Positions 29,991-41,790 of a stretch of DNA of 64,000 nucleotides are shown here, piece after piece (the stretch's first letter is position 1; each line of letters begins with the position of its first letter). The stretch is from positions 107,245,793 to 107,309,792 of the forward strand of contig OZ024929.1 in NCBI GenBank assembly GCA_964017235.1, given 5' to 3'. The notes under the pieces were generated by a model, which was not told where the DNA came from, made no database searches, and was given only the letters and a program-made list of their open reading frames with translations. A program made the translations under genes and the position numbers. Origin of the DNA: Sabellastarte sp. h YS-2021 (Eukaryota; Annelida; Polychaeta; Sabellida; Sabellidae).

Positions 29991-31720
29991 AATCCTCTAA
30001 ATTCAACAGTTTTGCTGTTAAGAGTGATTTACTCAAAGGAAAACAATTAAAGTAGCTATTACTCAGTTATGGACTTACAGCTCTCAAAATTTGCCAGGAC
30101 ACAGAACATTAAAAAGTAGGTGAACAACATATTTGACAAAAATCCTCTAAATTTAATAGTTTTGCAGTTATAAGTGATTTACTCAATGGAGAACCATCAA
30201 AGTAGCTATTACTTGGTTAGCTATGGACTTACAGCTCTCAAAATTGCCATTACACAGTACATAACAAGGTAGGTGAAGAACATATTTGACAAAAATCCTT
30301 TAAATTCAACAGTTTTTCTGTTATAAATGATTTACTCAATGGAGAACCATCAAAGTAGCTATTACTCAGTTAGCTATGAACCTACAGCTCTCAAAATTTG
30401 CCATTACACAGTACATCAAAAAGTAAGTGAACAATATATTTGAAAAAAAATTCTTTAAATTCAACAGTTTTGCTGTGATAATTGATTTACTCAATGGAAA
30501 ACCGTGAAAGTAGCTATTACTCAGCTATGGACCTACAGCTATGAAACTTTGCCATAAAGCAGAACATTAAAAAGTACGTGAACAACATATTTAACAAAAA
30601 TCCTCTAAATTTAATAGTTTTGCAGTTATAAGTGATTTACTCAATGGAGAACCATCAAAGTAGCTATTACTCAGTTAGTTATGGACTTCCAGCTCTCAAA
30701 ATTTGCCATTACACAGTACATAAAAAAGTAAGTGAACAATATATTTGAAAAAAATTCTTTAAATTCAACAGTTTTGCTGTGATAATTGATTTACTCAATG
30801 GAAAACCGTGAAAGTAGCTATTACTCAGCTATGGACCTACAGCTATGAAACTTTGCCATAAAGCAGAACATTAAAAAGTACGTGAACAACATATTTAACA
30901 AAAATCCTCTAAATTTAATAGTTTTGCAGTTATAAGTGATTTACTCAATGGAGAACCATCAAAGTAGCTATTACTCAGTTAGTTATGGACTTCCAGCTCT
31001 CAAAATTTGCCATTACACAGTACATAAAAAAGTAGCTAAACAACATACTAGTATATGAGAAAAATCCTTTAAATTCAACAGTTTTGCTGTTATAAGTGAT
31101 TTACTCAATGGAAAACCCTCAAAGTAGCTTTACTCAGTTAGCTATGGACCTACAGCTCTGCCATTACACAGTACATCAAAAAGTAAGTGAACAACGTATT
31201 TGACAATAATTCTCTAAATTCAATAGTTTTGGAGTTATAAGTGATTTACTCAATGTTGAAATTCAAAGTAGCCATTACTCAGTTAGCTATGGAGATGCAC
31301 CTCTGAAACTTTTCCACAACACAGAACATTAAAAAGTAACCGATTAACATATTTGACAATAATTCCCTAAATTCAATAGTTTTGGAGGTATAAGTGATTT
31401 ACTGAATGTTGAAATTAAGAAATTTCAAAGTGGCTATTACTCAGTTAGCTATGGACTTACAGCTCTGAAAATTCACCACGACACACTACATCAAAAAGTA
31501 GGTGAACAACATATTTGACAAAAATCCTGTATATTCAATAGTTTTTGAGTTATAAGTGACTTGCTCAATGGTCAAATGTTAAACTTAGTGTAGCTATTAC
31601 TCAGCTAGCTATGGTGCTACACCTTGGAAACCCCACCATGATATAGTACATGAAGGAGTTGTTCAACAACATATTTGAGACCAATATTGTAAGTAACAGT
31701 TACAAAGATAAAAGCAACTT
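29991..31720 (+). repeat. GTAGCTATTACTC-type tandem array
   Basis: Monomers of about 150-160 bp with AACATATTTGACAAAAATCC, CAATAGTTTTGCAGTTATAA, TGATTTACTCAATGGA and AAGTAGCTATTACTCAGTTA. The array resembles 19.69-20.1 kb and follows directly on the 3' hairpin of F2-a, so two related elements seem to be nested or adjacent. Two 300-bp blocks (30430-30720 and 30720-31020) are nearly identical, indicating recent local duplication. Confidence 0.8.
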
Positions 31721-32151
31721 ACTCAATGCTACAGTTGTTTTACAATTTTGTAGATTTTGTACATTTTTCGACACAGGAGACCAAACAAAATTATGTAATA
31801 ATAATTTTATATGGTAATAATATATTGGTAATCTATAGTAGCCTGTGTTGATGAATGAATCATCCACTACATACGTTTCATTTCGGCATATTTATACTTT
31901 GTTTACTATAGACATGTGACCCATTTTGGAGCACTTGTCTGTTAATCTTGGTCTGCATCAGGGCTCCTGTATGAAAACAACTGAAGTTTGGTAGAGTTAA
32001 ATTGTAAGTAGTATGAGGATGTCAGGACTTTTTAGATGTGTATCTATCTATAATCACATAAACTATTGGGAAAACCCTTATTCTCATTATATTCCAATTT
32101 ATTATTGTTAAGATATGGTAGTAGATAGCAGGATAAATCAGAATTTCAATT
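31721..32151. other. Non-coding AT-rich spacer
   Basis: No open frame or repeat signature. It leads into the first copy of the 1624-bp array. Confidence 0.4.
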
Positions 32152-35100
32152 CTCATCATATGCTGTGAATGGCCTTTTTAGTGCATCCGCCCTTGTAACC
32201 TTACCCTGCCTCTTTTCCCTGGCAGTATTGTCGGTGGCGGTGCATGGTGCCCGCATTTTTGTGTGTTGTACGTGTTTTTTGCTTGATAGATTCACATTTT
32301 TGTAATGACTTTCCAGTTTGTTTTGATCTACCGCCATATTTAGAGCAAGTAGGCACTTTTAGTAGATTCTAAATGTCAGAAGACCGTTGTTCTTACCGGA
32401 CTGACCTGTCCCTCATCCCAGGGGGTGTTTCATGATGGGTGCGCTTGGGGGGGAACCTTTCCACCATCATATTCACCAAAAACTGGACTTTCCTTAGCGC
32501 ACTGTGTGCTAAATAGGTCATTTACGGTATATTTTGCCTGCATTCATGAAGAAATGTAATAAGAGTAAATTGTGTTGTGCAATCATGCTGTATTTTATAT
32601 GTAATCATGCTTATATTCTAAATCTGTGTGATACAATACTCTTTTATTGTGTCATATCCGGTATTTTATGAGGGCACTAGAAATGACACCTATAAGACCC
32701 CCCTTTGTCCTTTCGATTTGTTTTTGTGCATACGGCCATAATGGCACTTGCTTATGTATGCTGCATGTATATAGTGTATATATGTTCTTTAGTTTTTACC
32801 CCACAGCCCTTAAGGGCTGTCGGGGTATTGTTTTCACCCATGGCGTCCGGATGGGCGGGCGGGCGGGTGGGCGGGCGGCGGGAAATAGTTTGTCCGGGCT
32901 GTATCTCAGAAACCGTAAGGTGTAGGAAGTTGATACTTGGTAGGGACATTGGTTAGGGGGTGTAGGTGTGCAACGTCATGGTCTGACCTTGATTTGACCT
33001 TTGACCTTGCCGTAGTGACCTTGAGTTTGAAAATCTTGTCCGGGCTATATCTCAGAAACCGTAAGGTGTAGGAAGTTGATACTTGGTAGGGACATTGGTT
33101 AGGGGGTGTAGTTGTGCAACGTCATGGTCTGACCTTGATTTGACCTTTGACCTTGTCGTAGTGGCCTTAACCTATAAAATCTTGTCCGGGCTATATCTCG
33201 GAAACCGTAAGGTGTAGAAAGTTGATACTTGGTAGGGATATTGGTTAGGGGGTGTAGGTGTGCAATGTCATGGTCTGACCTTGATTTGACCTTTGACCTT
33301 GCCGTAGTGACCTTGACCTATAAAATGTTGTCCGGGCTATATCTCGGAAACCGTAAGGTGTAGGAAGTTGGTACTTGGTAGGGACATTGGTTAGGATGTG
33401 TAGGTGTGCAATGTCATGGTCTGACCAGGATTTGACCTTTGACCTTGCCGTAGTGACCTTGAGTTAAAAAATCTTGTCCGGGCTATATCTCGGAAACCGT
33501 AAGGTGTAGGAAGTTGATACTTGGTAGGGACATTGGTTAGGGGATGTAGTTGTGCAACGTCATGATCTGACCTTGATTTGACCTTGGCGTAGTGACCTTG
33601 ACCTATAAAATCTTGTCCGGGCTATATCTTGGAAACCGTAAGGTTGAGGAAGTTGATACTTGCTAGGGACATTGGTTAGGGGCTATAGGTGTGTATTATC
33701 ATGGTGTCACCTTAATTTGACCTTTGACCTTGTCGTAGTGACCTTGACCTATAAAATCTTGTTGCACCTTTGGGTCTCTCTTTTGATGCAGATTAAGCAC
33801 TATTAAAGTCATATTAGAATTAAGAATTTTACTTTCATAACTTCCCATTGTAAGAGATAGAATTTCATCAAGTGAGCCACAGATTTTGCTCCAACACCAC
33901 ACATAAGCATTCATTAAATGTATTACCACTTCTGTATGCATGGTAATATTCAAACCATCTAAACCATAATTCGGGCCTTGCAGATGTAGATAAAGAGGGT
34001 TGAATTTTATTTTGCTGATTAATGCTGTCATCTTGTTATTGAATTATCTTGTTTTAATACTTCATCTTTATATGCATGATCTTTCTTTTAAACTTTATTT
34101 CTCCATTTAAACATTGTTTGGACCTTTATATAACTGACAGTGCTCTGAAAGTATCCTGAAGTTTGTACTGATACAGTACTTCTGTATCTCATGGTGTTGA
34201 AAATATTTCCCTAGGCTGTGGGGTACGGGCATCTCTGATGCTATTTTTGTTTTGTGTTTTCACATAACTTCGACATTGTCCTTCTTTTACATTCAATTCA
34301 TGTTACACATTGACATCCAATATAGCAAATCAAATTTGCCTAGAAAAGATTGGAAAAAGCAGAAAAAATACAGTTTACAGTAAAAGTGACAAATCTTTAC
34401 ACATCATACTGTCAACCAAAATTGAAAATTCTTGAAGATCAAACACTGTACTTGTGGGGAAGCTTTTTACAAATATGTGCTCAAATAGAAATAATCTAGT
34501 AGTATTGTCTGCAAATTGTCAAGGCTTACAAACTTCTCATCATATGCTGTGAGTGGCCTTTTTAGTGCATCCGCCCTTGTAACCTTACCCTGCCTCTTTT
34601 CCCTGGCAGTATTGTCGGTGGCGGTGCATGGTGCCCGCATTTTTGTGTGTTGTACGTGTTTTTTGCTTGATAGATTCACATTTTTGTAATGACTTTCCAG
34701 TTTGTTTTGATCTACCGCCATATTTAGAGCAAGTAGGCACTTTTAGTAGATTCTAAATGTCAGAAGACCGTTGTTCTTACCGGACTGACCTGTCCCTCAT
34801 CCCAGGGGGTGTTTCATGATGGGTGCGCTTGGGGGGGAACCTTTCCACCATCATATTCACCAAAAACTGGACTTTCCTTAGCGCACTGTGTGCTAAATAG
34901 GTCATTTACGGTATATTTTGCCTGCATTCATGAAGAAATGTAATAAGAGTAAATTGTGTTGTGCAATCATGCTGTATTTTATATGTAATCATGCTTATAT
35001 TCTAAATCTGTGTGATACAATACTGTTTTATTGTGTCATATCCGGTATTTTATGAGGGCACTAGAAATGACACCTATAAGACCCCCCTTAAAAAATCTTG

Positions 35101-38100
35101 TCCGGGCTATATCTCGGAAACCGTAAGGTGTAGGAAGTTGATACTTGGTAGGGACATTGGTTAGGGGATGTAGTTGTGCAACGTCATGATCTGACCTTGA
35201 TTTGACCTTGGCGTAGTGACCTTGACCTATAAAATCTTGTCCGGGCTATATCTTGGAAACCGTAAGGTTGAGGAAGTTGATACTTGCTAGGGACATTGGT
35301 TAGGGGCTATAGGTGTGTATTATCATGGTGTCACCTTAATTTGACCTTTGACCTTGTCGTAGTGACCTTGACCTATAAAATCTTGTTGCACCTTTGGGTC
35401 TCTCTTTTGATGCAGATTAAGCACTATTAAAGTCATATTAGAATTAAGAATTTTACTTTCATAACTTCCCATTGTAAGAGATAGAATTTCATCAAGTGAG
35501 CCACAGATTTTGCTCCAACACCACACATAAGCATTCATTAAATGTATTACCACTTCTGTATGCATGGTAATATTCAAACCATCTAAACCATAATTCGGGC
35601 CTTGCAGATGTAGATAAAGAGGGTTGAATTTTATTTTGCTGATTAATGCTGTCATCTTGTTATTGAATTATCTTGTTTTAATACTTCATCTTTATATGCA
35701 TGATCTTTCTTTTAAACTTTATTTCTCCATTTAAACATTGTTTGGACCTTTATATAACTGACAGTGCTCTGAAAGTATCCTGAAGTTTGTACTGATACAG
35801 TACTTCTGTATCTCATGGTGTTGAAAATATTTCCCTAGGCTGTGGGGTACGGGCATCTCTGATGCTATTTTTGTTTTGTGTTTTCACATAACTTCGACAT
35901 TGTCCTTCTTTTACATTCAATTCATGTTACACATTGACATCCAATATAGCAAATCAAATTTGCCTAGAAAAGATTGGAAAAAGCAGAAAAAATACAGTTT
36001 ACAGTAAAAGTGACAAATCTTTACACATCATACTGTCAACCAAAATTGAAAATTCTTGAAGATCAAACACTGTACTTGTGGGGAAGCTTTTTACAAATAT
36101 GTGCTCAAATAGAAATAATCTAGTAGTATTGTCTGCAAATTGTCAAGGCTTACAAACTTCTCATCATATGCTGTGAGTGGCCTTTTTAGTGCATCCGCCC
36201 TTGTAACCTTACCCTGCCTCTTTTCCCTGGCAGTATTGTCGGTGGCGGTGCATGGTGCCCGCATTTTTGTGTGTTGTACGTGTTTTTTGCTTGATAGATT
36301 CACATTTTTGTAATGACTTTCCAGTTTGTTTTGATCTACCGCCATATTTAGAGCAAGTAGGCACTTTTAGTAGATTCTAAATGTCAGAAGACCGTTGTTC
36401 TTACCGGACTGACCTGTCCCTCATCCCAGGGGGTGTTTCATGATGGGTGCGCTTGGGGGGGAACCTTTCCACCATCATATTCACCAAAAACTGGACTTTC
36501 CTTAGCGCACTGTGTGCTAAATAGGTCATTTACGGTATATTTTGCCTGCATTCATGAAGAAATGTAATAAGAGTAAATTGTGTTGTGCAATCATGCTGTA
36601 TTTTATATGTAATCATGCTTATATTCTAAATCTGTGTGATACAATACTGTTTTATTGTGTCATATCCGGTATTTTATGAGGGCACTAGAAATGACACCTA
36701 TAAGACCCCCCTTAAAAAATCTTGTCCGGGCTATATCTCGGAAACCGTAAGGTGTAGGAAGTTGATACTTGGTAGGGACATTGGTTAGGGGATGTAGTTG
36801 TGCAACGTCATGATCTGACCTTGATTTGACCTTGGCGTAGTGACCTTGACCTATAAAATCTTGTCCGGGCTATATCTTGGAAACCGTAAGGTTGAGGAAG
36901 TTGATACTTGCTAGGGACATTGGTTAGGGGCTATAGGTGTGTATTATCATGGTGTCACCTTAATTTGACCTTTGACCTTGTCGTAGTGACCTTGACCTAT
37001 AAAATCTTGTTGCACCTTTGGGTCTCTCTTTTGATGCAGATTAAGCACTATTAAAGTCATATTAGAATTAAGAATTTTACTTTCATAACTTCCCATTGTA
37101 AGAGATAGAATTTCATCAAGTGAGCCACAGATTTTGCTCCAACACCACACATAAGCATTCATTAAATGTATTACCACTTCTGTATGCATGGTAATATTCA
37201 AACCATCTAAACCATAATTCGGGCCTTGCAGATGTAGATAAAGAGGGTTGAATTTTATTTTGCTGATTAATGCTGTCATCTTGTTATTGAATTATCTTGT
37301 TTTAATACTTCATCTTTATATGCATGATCTTTCTTTTAAACTTTATTTCTCCATTTAAACATTGTTTGGACCTTTATATAACTGACAGTGCTCTGAAAGT
37401 ATCCTGAAGTTTGTACTGATACAGTACTTCTGTATCTCATGGTGTTGAAAATATTTCCCTAGGCTGTGGGGTACGGGCATCTCTGATGCTATTTTTGTTT
37501 TGTGTTTTCACATAACTTCGACATTGTCCTTCTTTTACATTCAATTCATGTTACACATTGACATCCAATATAGCAAATCAAATTTGCCTAGAAAAGATTG
37601 GAAAAAGCAGAAAAAATACAGTTTACAGTAAAAGTGACAAATCTTTACACATCATACTGTCAACCAAAATTGAAAATTCTTGAAGATCAAACACTGTACT
37701 TGTGGGGAAGCTTTTTACAAATATGTGCTCAAATAGAAATAATCTAGTAGTATTGTCTGCAAATTGTCAAGGCTTACAAACTTCTCATCATATGCTGTGA
37801 GTGGCCTTTTTAGTGCATCCGCCCTTGTAACCTTACCCTGCCTCTTTTCCCTGGCAGTATTGTCGGTGGCGGTGCATGGTGCCCGCATTTTTGTGTGTTG
37901 TACGTGTTTTTTGCTTGATAGATTCACATTTTTGTAATGACTTTCCAGTTTGTTTTGATCTACCGCCATATTTAGAGCAAGTAGGCACTTTTAGTAGATT
38001 CTAAATGTCAGAAGACCGTTGTTCTTACCGGACTGACCTGTCCCTCATCCCAGGGGGTGTTTCATGATGGGTGCGCTTGGGGGGGAACCTTTCCACCATC

Positions 38101-39407
38101 ATATTCACCAAAAACTGGACTTTCCTTAGCGCACTGTGTGCTAAATAGGTCATTTACGGTATATTTTGCCTGCATTCATGAAGAAATGTAATAAGAGTAA
38201 ATTGTGTTGTGCAATCATGCTGTATTTTATATGTAATCATGCTTATATTCTAAATCTGTGTGATACAATACTGTTTTATTGTGTCATATCCGGTATTTTA
38301 TGAGGGCACTAGAAATGACACCTATAAGACCCCCCTTAAAAAATCTTGTCCGGGCTATATCTCGGAAACCGTAAGGTGTAGGAAGTTGATACTTGGTAGG
38401 GACATTGGTTAGGGGATGTAGTTGTGCAACGTCATGATCTGACCTTGATTTGACCTTGGCGTAGTGACCTTGACCTATAAAATCTTGTCCGGGCTATATC
38501 TTGGAAACCGTAAGGTTGAGGAAGTTGATACTTGCTAGGGACATTGGTTAGGGGCTATAGGTGTGTATTATCATGGTGTCACCTTAATTTGACCTTTGAC
38601 CTTGTCGTAGTGACCTTGACCTATAAAATCTTGTTGCACCTTTGGGTCTCTCTTTTGATGCAGATTAAGCACTATTAAAGTCATATTAGAATTAAGAATT
38701 TTACTTTCATAACTTCCCATTGTAAGAGATAGAATTTCATCAAGTGAGCCACAGATTTTGCTCCAACACCACACATAAGCATTCATTAAATGTATTACCA
38801 CTTCTGTATGCATGGTAATATTCAAACCATCTAAACCATAATTCGGGCCTTGCAGATGTAGATAAAGAGGGTTGAATTTTATTTTGCTGATTAATGCTGT
38901 CATCTTGTTATTGAATTATCTTGTTTTAATACTTCATCTTTATATGCATGATCTTTCTTTTAAACTTTATTTCTCCATTTAAACATTGTTTGGACCTTTA
39001 TATAACTGACAGTGCTCTGAAAGTATCCTGAAGTTTGTACTGATACAGTACTTCTGTATCTCATGGTGTTGAAAATATTTCCCTAGGCTGTGGGGTACGG
39101 GCATCTCTGATGCTATTTTTGTTTTGTGTTTTCACATAACTTCGACATTGTCCTTCTTTTACATTCAATTCATGTTACACATTGACATCCAATATAGCAA
39201 ATCAAATTTGCCTAGAAAAGATTGGAAAAAGCAGAAAAAATACAGTTTACAGTAAAAGTGACAAATCTTTACACATCATACTGTCAACCAAAATTGAAAA
39301 TTCTTGAAGATCAAACACTGTACTTGTGGGGAAGCTTTTTACAAATATGTGCTCAAATAGAAATAATCTAGTAGTATTGTCTGCAAATTGTCAAGGCTTA
39401 CAAACTT
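32152..39407 (+). repeat. Large tandem array: one 2384-bp copy and three 1624-bp copies
   Basis: Blocks 32152-34535, 34536-36159, 36160-37783 and 37784-39407. Each begins CTCATCATATGCTGTGA and ends at GGCTTACAAACTT. The three shorter units look identical to one another over the stretches compared. The first differs by only a few bases (for example GAATGG/GAGTGG) plus a 760-bp segment (32706-33465) missing from the others, with TT shared at the deletion point. Each unit joins an unknown 550-bp sequence, part of the F1 element and the first 290 bp of the LINE. Repeated minus-strand frames of 84 and 110 codons are copies of non-coding DNA. An assembly artefact must be excluded. Confidence 0.92.
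32798..34248 (+). mobile_element. F1 element copy (F1-c), complete
   Basis: Perfect hairpin start after TTTTT (ACAGCCCTTAAGGGCTGT) and about six 146-bp repeats, seen at each GTAAGGTGTAGGAAGTTGAT. The family 3' part follows, and the end is GGCTGTGGGGTA then GCATCTCTGATGC hairpin and T-run. This copy was the template for the truncated F1 pieces in the three following 1624-bp units. Its repeats carry many TTTGACCTTTGACCTTG words. Confidence 0.8.
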
Positions 39408-40439
39408 TAGAAAAAAGAAGAGATGTTTTATCCTTTTTTAAAGATAAAAATATTAATATTCTATGCCTTCAAGATACACACCTGTGTGAAAAGGACATTT
39501 CTAAAGTAAAGGAAGTATGGGGGGGGGGGGAAACAACTTTGAATATGAGATTTTAGATTGTAAAACAGATGATGTTGGTAATTACTTACTATTGGTAATG
39601 AAGCTTTATGATATAACAATTAACCTCTCGACAATATATGGGCCTAATAATGATAATCCTGCTTTCTATAATGAAATTCCAAATATCCTCAATGAAGCAG
39701 ACTACACAGTTATATGTGGAGACTTCAATATAGCCTTGGATCCTTCTAAAGACACTGAAAATTATAAAAACATTAATAATCCGAAGGCACGTACAGCCGT
39801 TCTAAATATGATGGAACACTTAGACTTAATGGATGTCTATAGGCATATTAATCCAGACGAGAAACGGTATACATGGCGCAAAAAAAATCCTAGAAAACAG
39901 GCAAGACTAGATTTTTTCCTTATAACCTCACACATGATAGATATAATACATAAAGCTAATATAAGACCAGGTTATCGATCAGACCATTCAGTTACTGAAA
40001 TAGAAATAGTTCTGAACCGCTTCAAGCGTGGCAAAGGCATATGGAAATTTAATAATAGCCTCTTAAAACAGAAGGAATATCTAAACCTTATTAACAATGC
40101 AATACAGGATGAAATTTTTAAATATGCCATCCCAGTATACAATATTAATTTTCTCAACAATCCAGCAAATTATGGTAATATTGACCTTGTTATAGATAGT
40201 GATATATTTCTTGAGGTATTATTTTTAAGACTTAGAGGTGAAAGTATCAAGTTTGCTACTTTTCAGAAGAAATTACAAAATTTGAAAGAAAAAAACTTAT
40301 TAATGATATTGAATATTTAGAAAGCAATGAGACTCTCATTGAGTCAAATTCTACACTCTTATCTAACAAGAAAGCTGAACTAGAGGATATTAGAAAAATA
40401 AAACTTGAAGGAGAGCGTGTAAGAGCAAGACTCCAATGG
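39347..40439 (+). pseudogene. LINE endonuclease domain (broken)
   Basis: Starts MCSNRNNLVVLSANCQGL, the usual first strand of APE-type LINE endonucleases. LCLQDTHL, TIYGPNND, ICGDFNIALDP, LDFFLITSHM and YRSDHS follow, matching the N, E, Y-G-P, GDFN, D-F and SDH motifs. The frame breaks at a run of about 12 G (39519-39530) and again near 40280, after which coding continues in a third frame (ERVRARLQWLKEG) to the SINE insertion. A frameshift at the G-run could be replication slippage or sequencing error; the second shift makes the copy dead in any case. Confidence 0.88.
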
Positions 40440-40452
40440 CTAAAAGAGGGGG

Positions 40453-40606
40453 CCAAAGTCAAAGTTGGGGTTTTACGTCCCGTTCAACAGCCAGGGTCAT
40501 ATTGGGACAGGTCCTCAGAATTGCCACTTGTGGGACTCGAACCCACAGAGGTGACAGCCTATGATTAGATGCCAAACTTGCTAACCACTAGGCCACTGAG
40601 GACCTC
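40453..40606 (-). mobile_element. tRNA-derived SINE inserted in the LINE
   Basis: On the minus strand the head is GGTCCTCAGTGGCCTAGTGG with an A-box-like TGGCCTAGTGGTTAGC and an intact B box GGTTCGAGTCC. The body contains CCAATATGACCCTGGCTG and the tail GGGACGTAAAACCCC. A perfect 13-bp target-site duplication, CTAAAAGAGGGGG, flanks it (40440-40452 and 40607-40619). The LINE codons WLKEG are duplicated on both sides (LKEG ... LKEGEKPSKF), proving insertion into the LINE. Pol III promoter boxes are both present, so it is younger than the copy at 6294. Confidence 0.95.
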
Positions 40607-40619
40607 CTAAAAGAGGGGG

Positions 40620-41790
40620 AAAAACCTTCAAAATTCTTAGGCAGTCTAGAAAACAAAAAATTTGTTGAAAAAACAATTAAATACCTGGAACTACAAAATG
40701 GGGAGTCTGTAACTGATCAGTTTGAAATACTAAATCACATCAGGGAATACTATGTAAATCTTTTGATGAAAAACGGTCTATGGATGTAAATTTAATCGAT
40801 TAAAAAAAAAGCACGGATATAAAAATTCGCGACAGTAACTTAGGGGATCCTATCACTGTAAAAGAGATTGGTCAAGTCTTAAAAAGAATGAAAAACAATA
40901 AAAGTCCCGGAATTGATGGCTTTACCTCGGAGTTCTTTAAAGTCTTCTACAGTAAGCTACAATATTTTATCACAAAGTCCATAAACAGTTGCTTTAAAAA
41001 AGGAATTTTATCTCCAACACATAGACAAGGTATTCTGGTATGCCTCCCTAAAGGCAATAAAAATAGAAAATTTATTAAAAACTGGAGACCCATTTCTCTC
41101 CTCCCAGTCACATATAAATTAGCATCTGCTGTCATAGCAAGCAGATTAAAAGAATCATTGAAGGAAATCATCTCAAAAATCCAAACAGGTTTCCTAAGTG
41201 GAAGACAAATTAGTGATAGTACAAGATTGGTTTACGATATAATGCAATACACAGAAAATAAAAATATTCCCAGATTAATGATGCTTATAGACTTTGAAAA
41301 GGCCTTCGACTCTGTCTCTTGGAAATTCTTATATAAAACACTTGAATTTTATGGCTTCAGTGAAACATTTATACAATGGATAAAACCTTTTAATAATGAC
41401 ATAGGAACATATGTATTGCAAAGTGGATTCTTGTCCAAAAGAATACCTATTCGGTGGGGTTGTAGACAAGGGGACCCCATATCAGCGTATCTCTTTTTGA
41501 TTGCAGCAGAAGTAATGGCTCTGATGATAAAATTTAATAAGGATATCAAAGGTATTAGAATAGAAAGCCATGAATTTAAACTGACACAATTTGCAGATGA
41601 TACTACCCTTTTTCTAAATGGATCAACTGCTTCCCTGCAGGCAGCCCTTAATACTCTAGAAATTTTTGGTAACTTCTCTGGACTGAAAATGAACAAGGAG
41701 AAAACTAAAATGATTTGGATAGGGCGGAAAAAATTTTCGAAAGAAAAACTCCAAACACCACACAAATTAAATTGGGGGGACACAATTTTT
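40620..41790 (+). pseudogene. LINE reverse transcriptase domain (broken)
   Basis: Continues LKEGEKPSKFLGSLE, is degenerate around 40760-40860, then is open from 40888: NKSPGIDGFTSEFFK, NWRPISLLPVTYKLAS, FLSGRQISDS, LIDFEKAFDSVSW, GCRQGDPISAYLF and the catalytic FADD within LTQFADDTTLFLNG (near 41590). Reading stops at the F3 insertion after GDTIF; the next LINE codons resume at 44348 with SILGLEFS. The RT motifs are well preserved, so decay is recent. Confidence 0.92.

Noticed and set aside
33699-34031. Minus-strand 110-codon frame repeated at 35323, 36947 and 38571, with relatives at 190-405, 4583-4867 and 48811-49074
   Set aside because: It lies in the conserved array-free part of F1 elements. 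The copies vary by indels that change the frame, it runs into the satellite repeat, and no domain is visible. Conservation is of DNA, not protein.
34467-34721. 84-codon frame (MAVDQNKLES...) repeated in each 1624-bp unit
   Set aside because: Identical because the units look identical; no homologue recognised. Kept only as a finding about the unknown segment.
40453-40606. Functional tRNA gene on the minus strand
   Set aside because: A and B boxes are present, but no cloverleaf closes, and target duplications and a long 3' body show a SINE.
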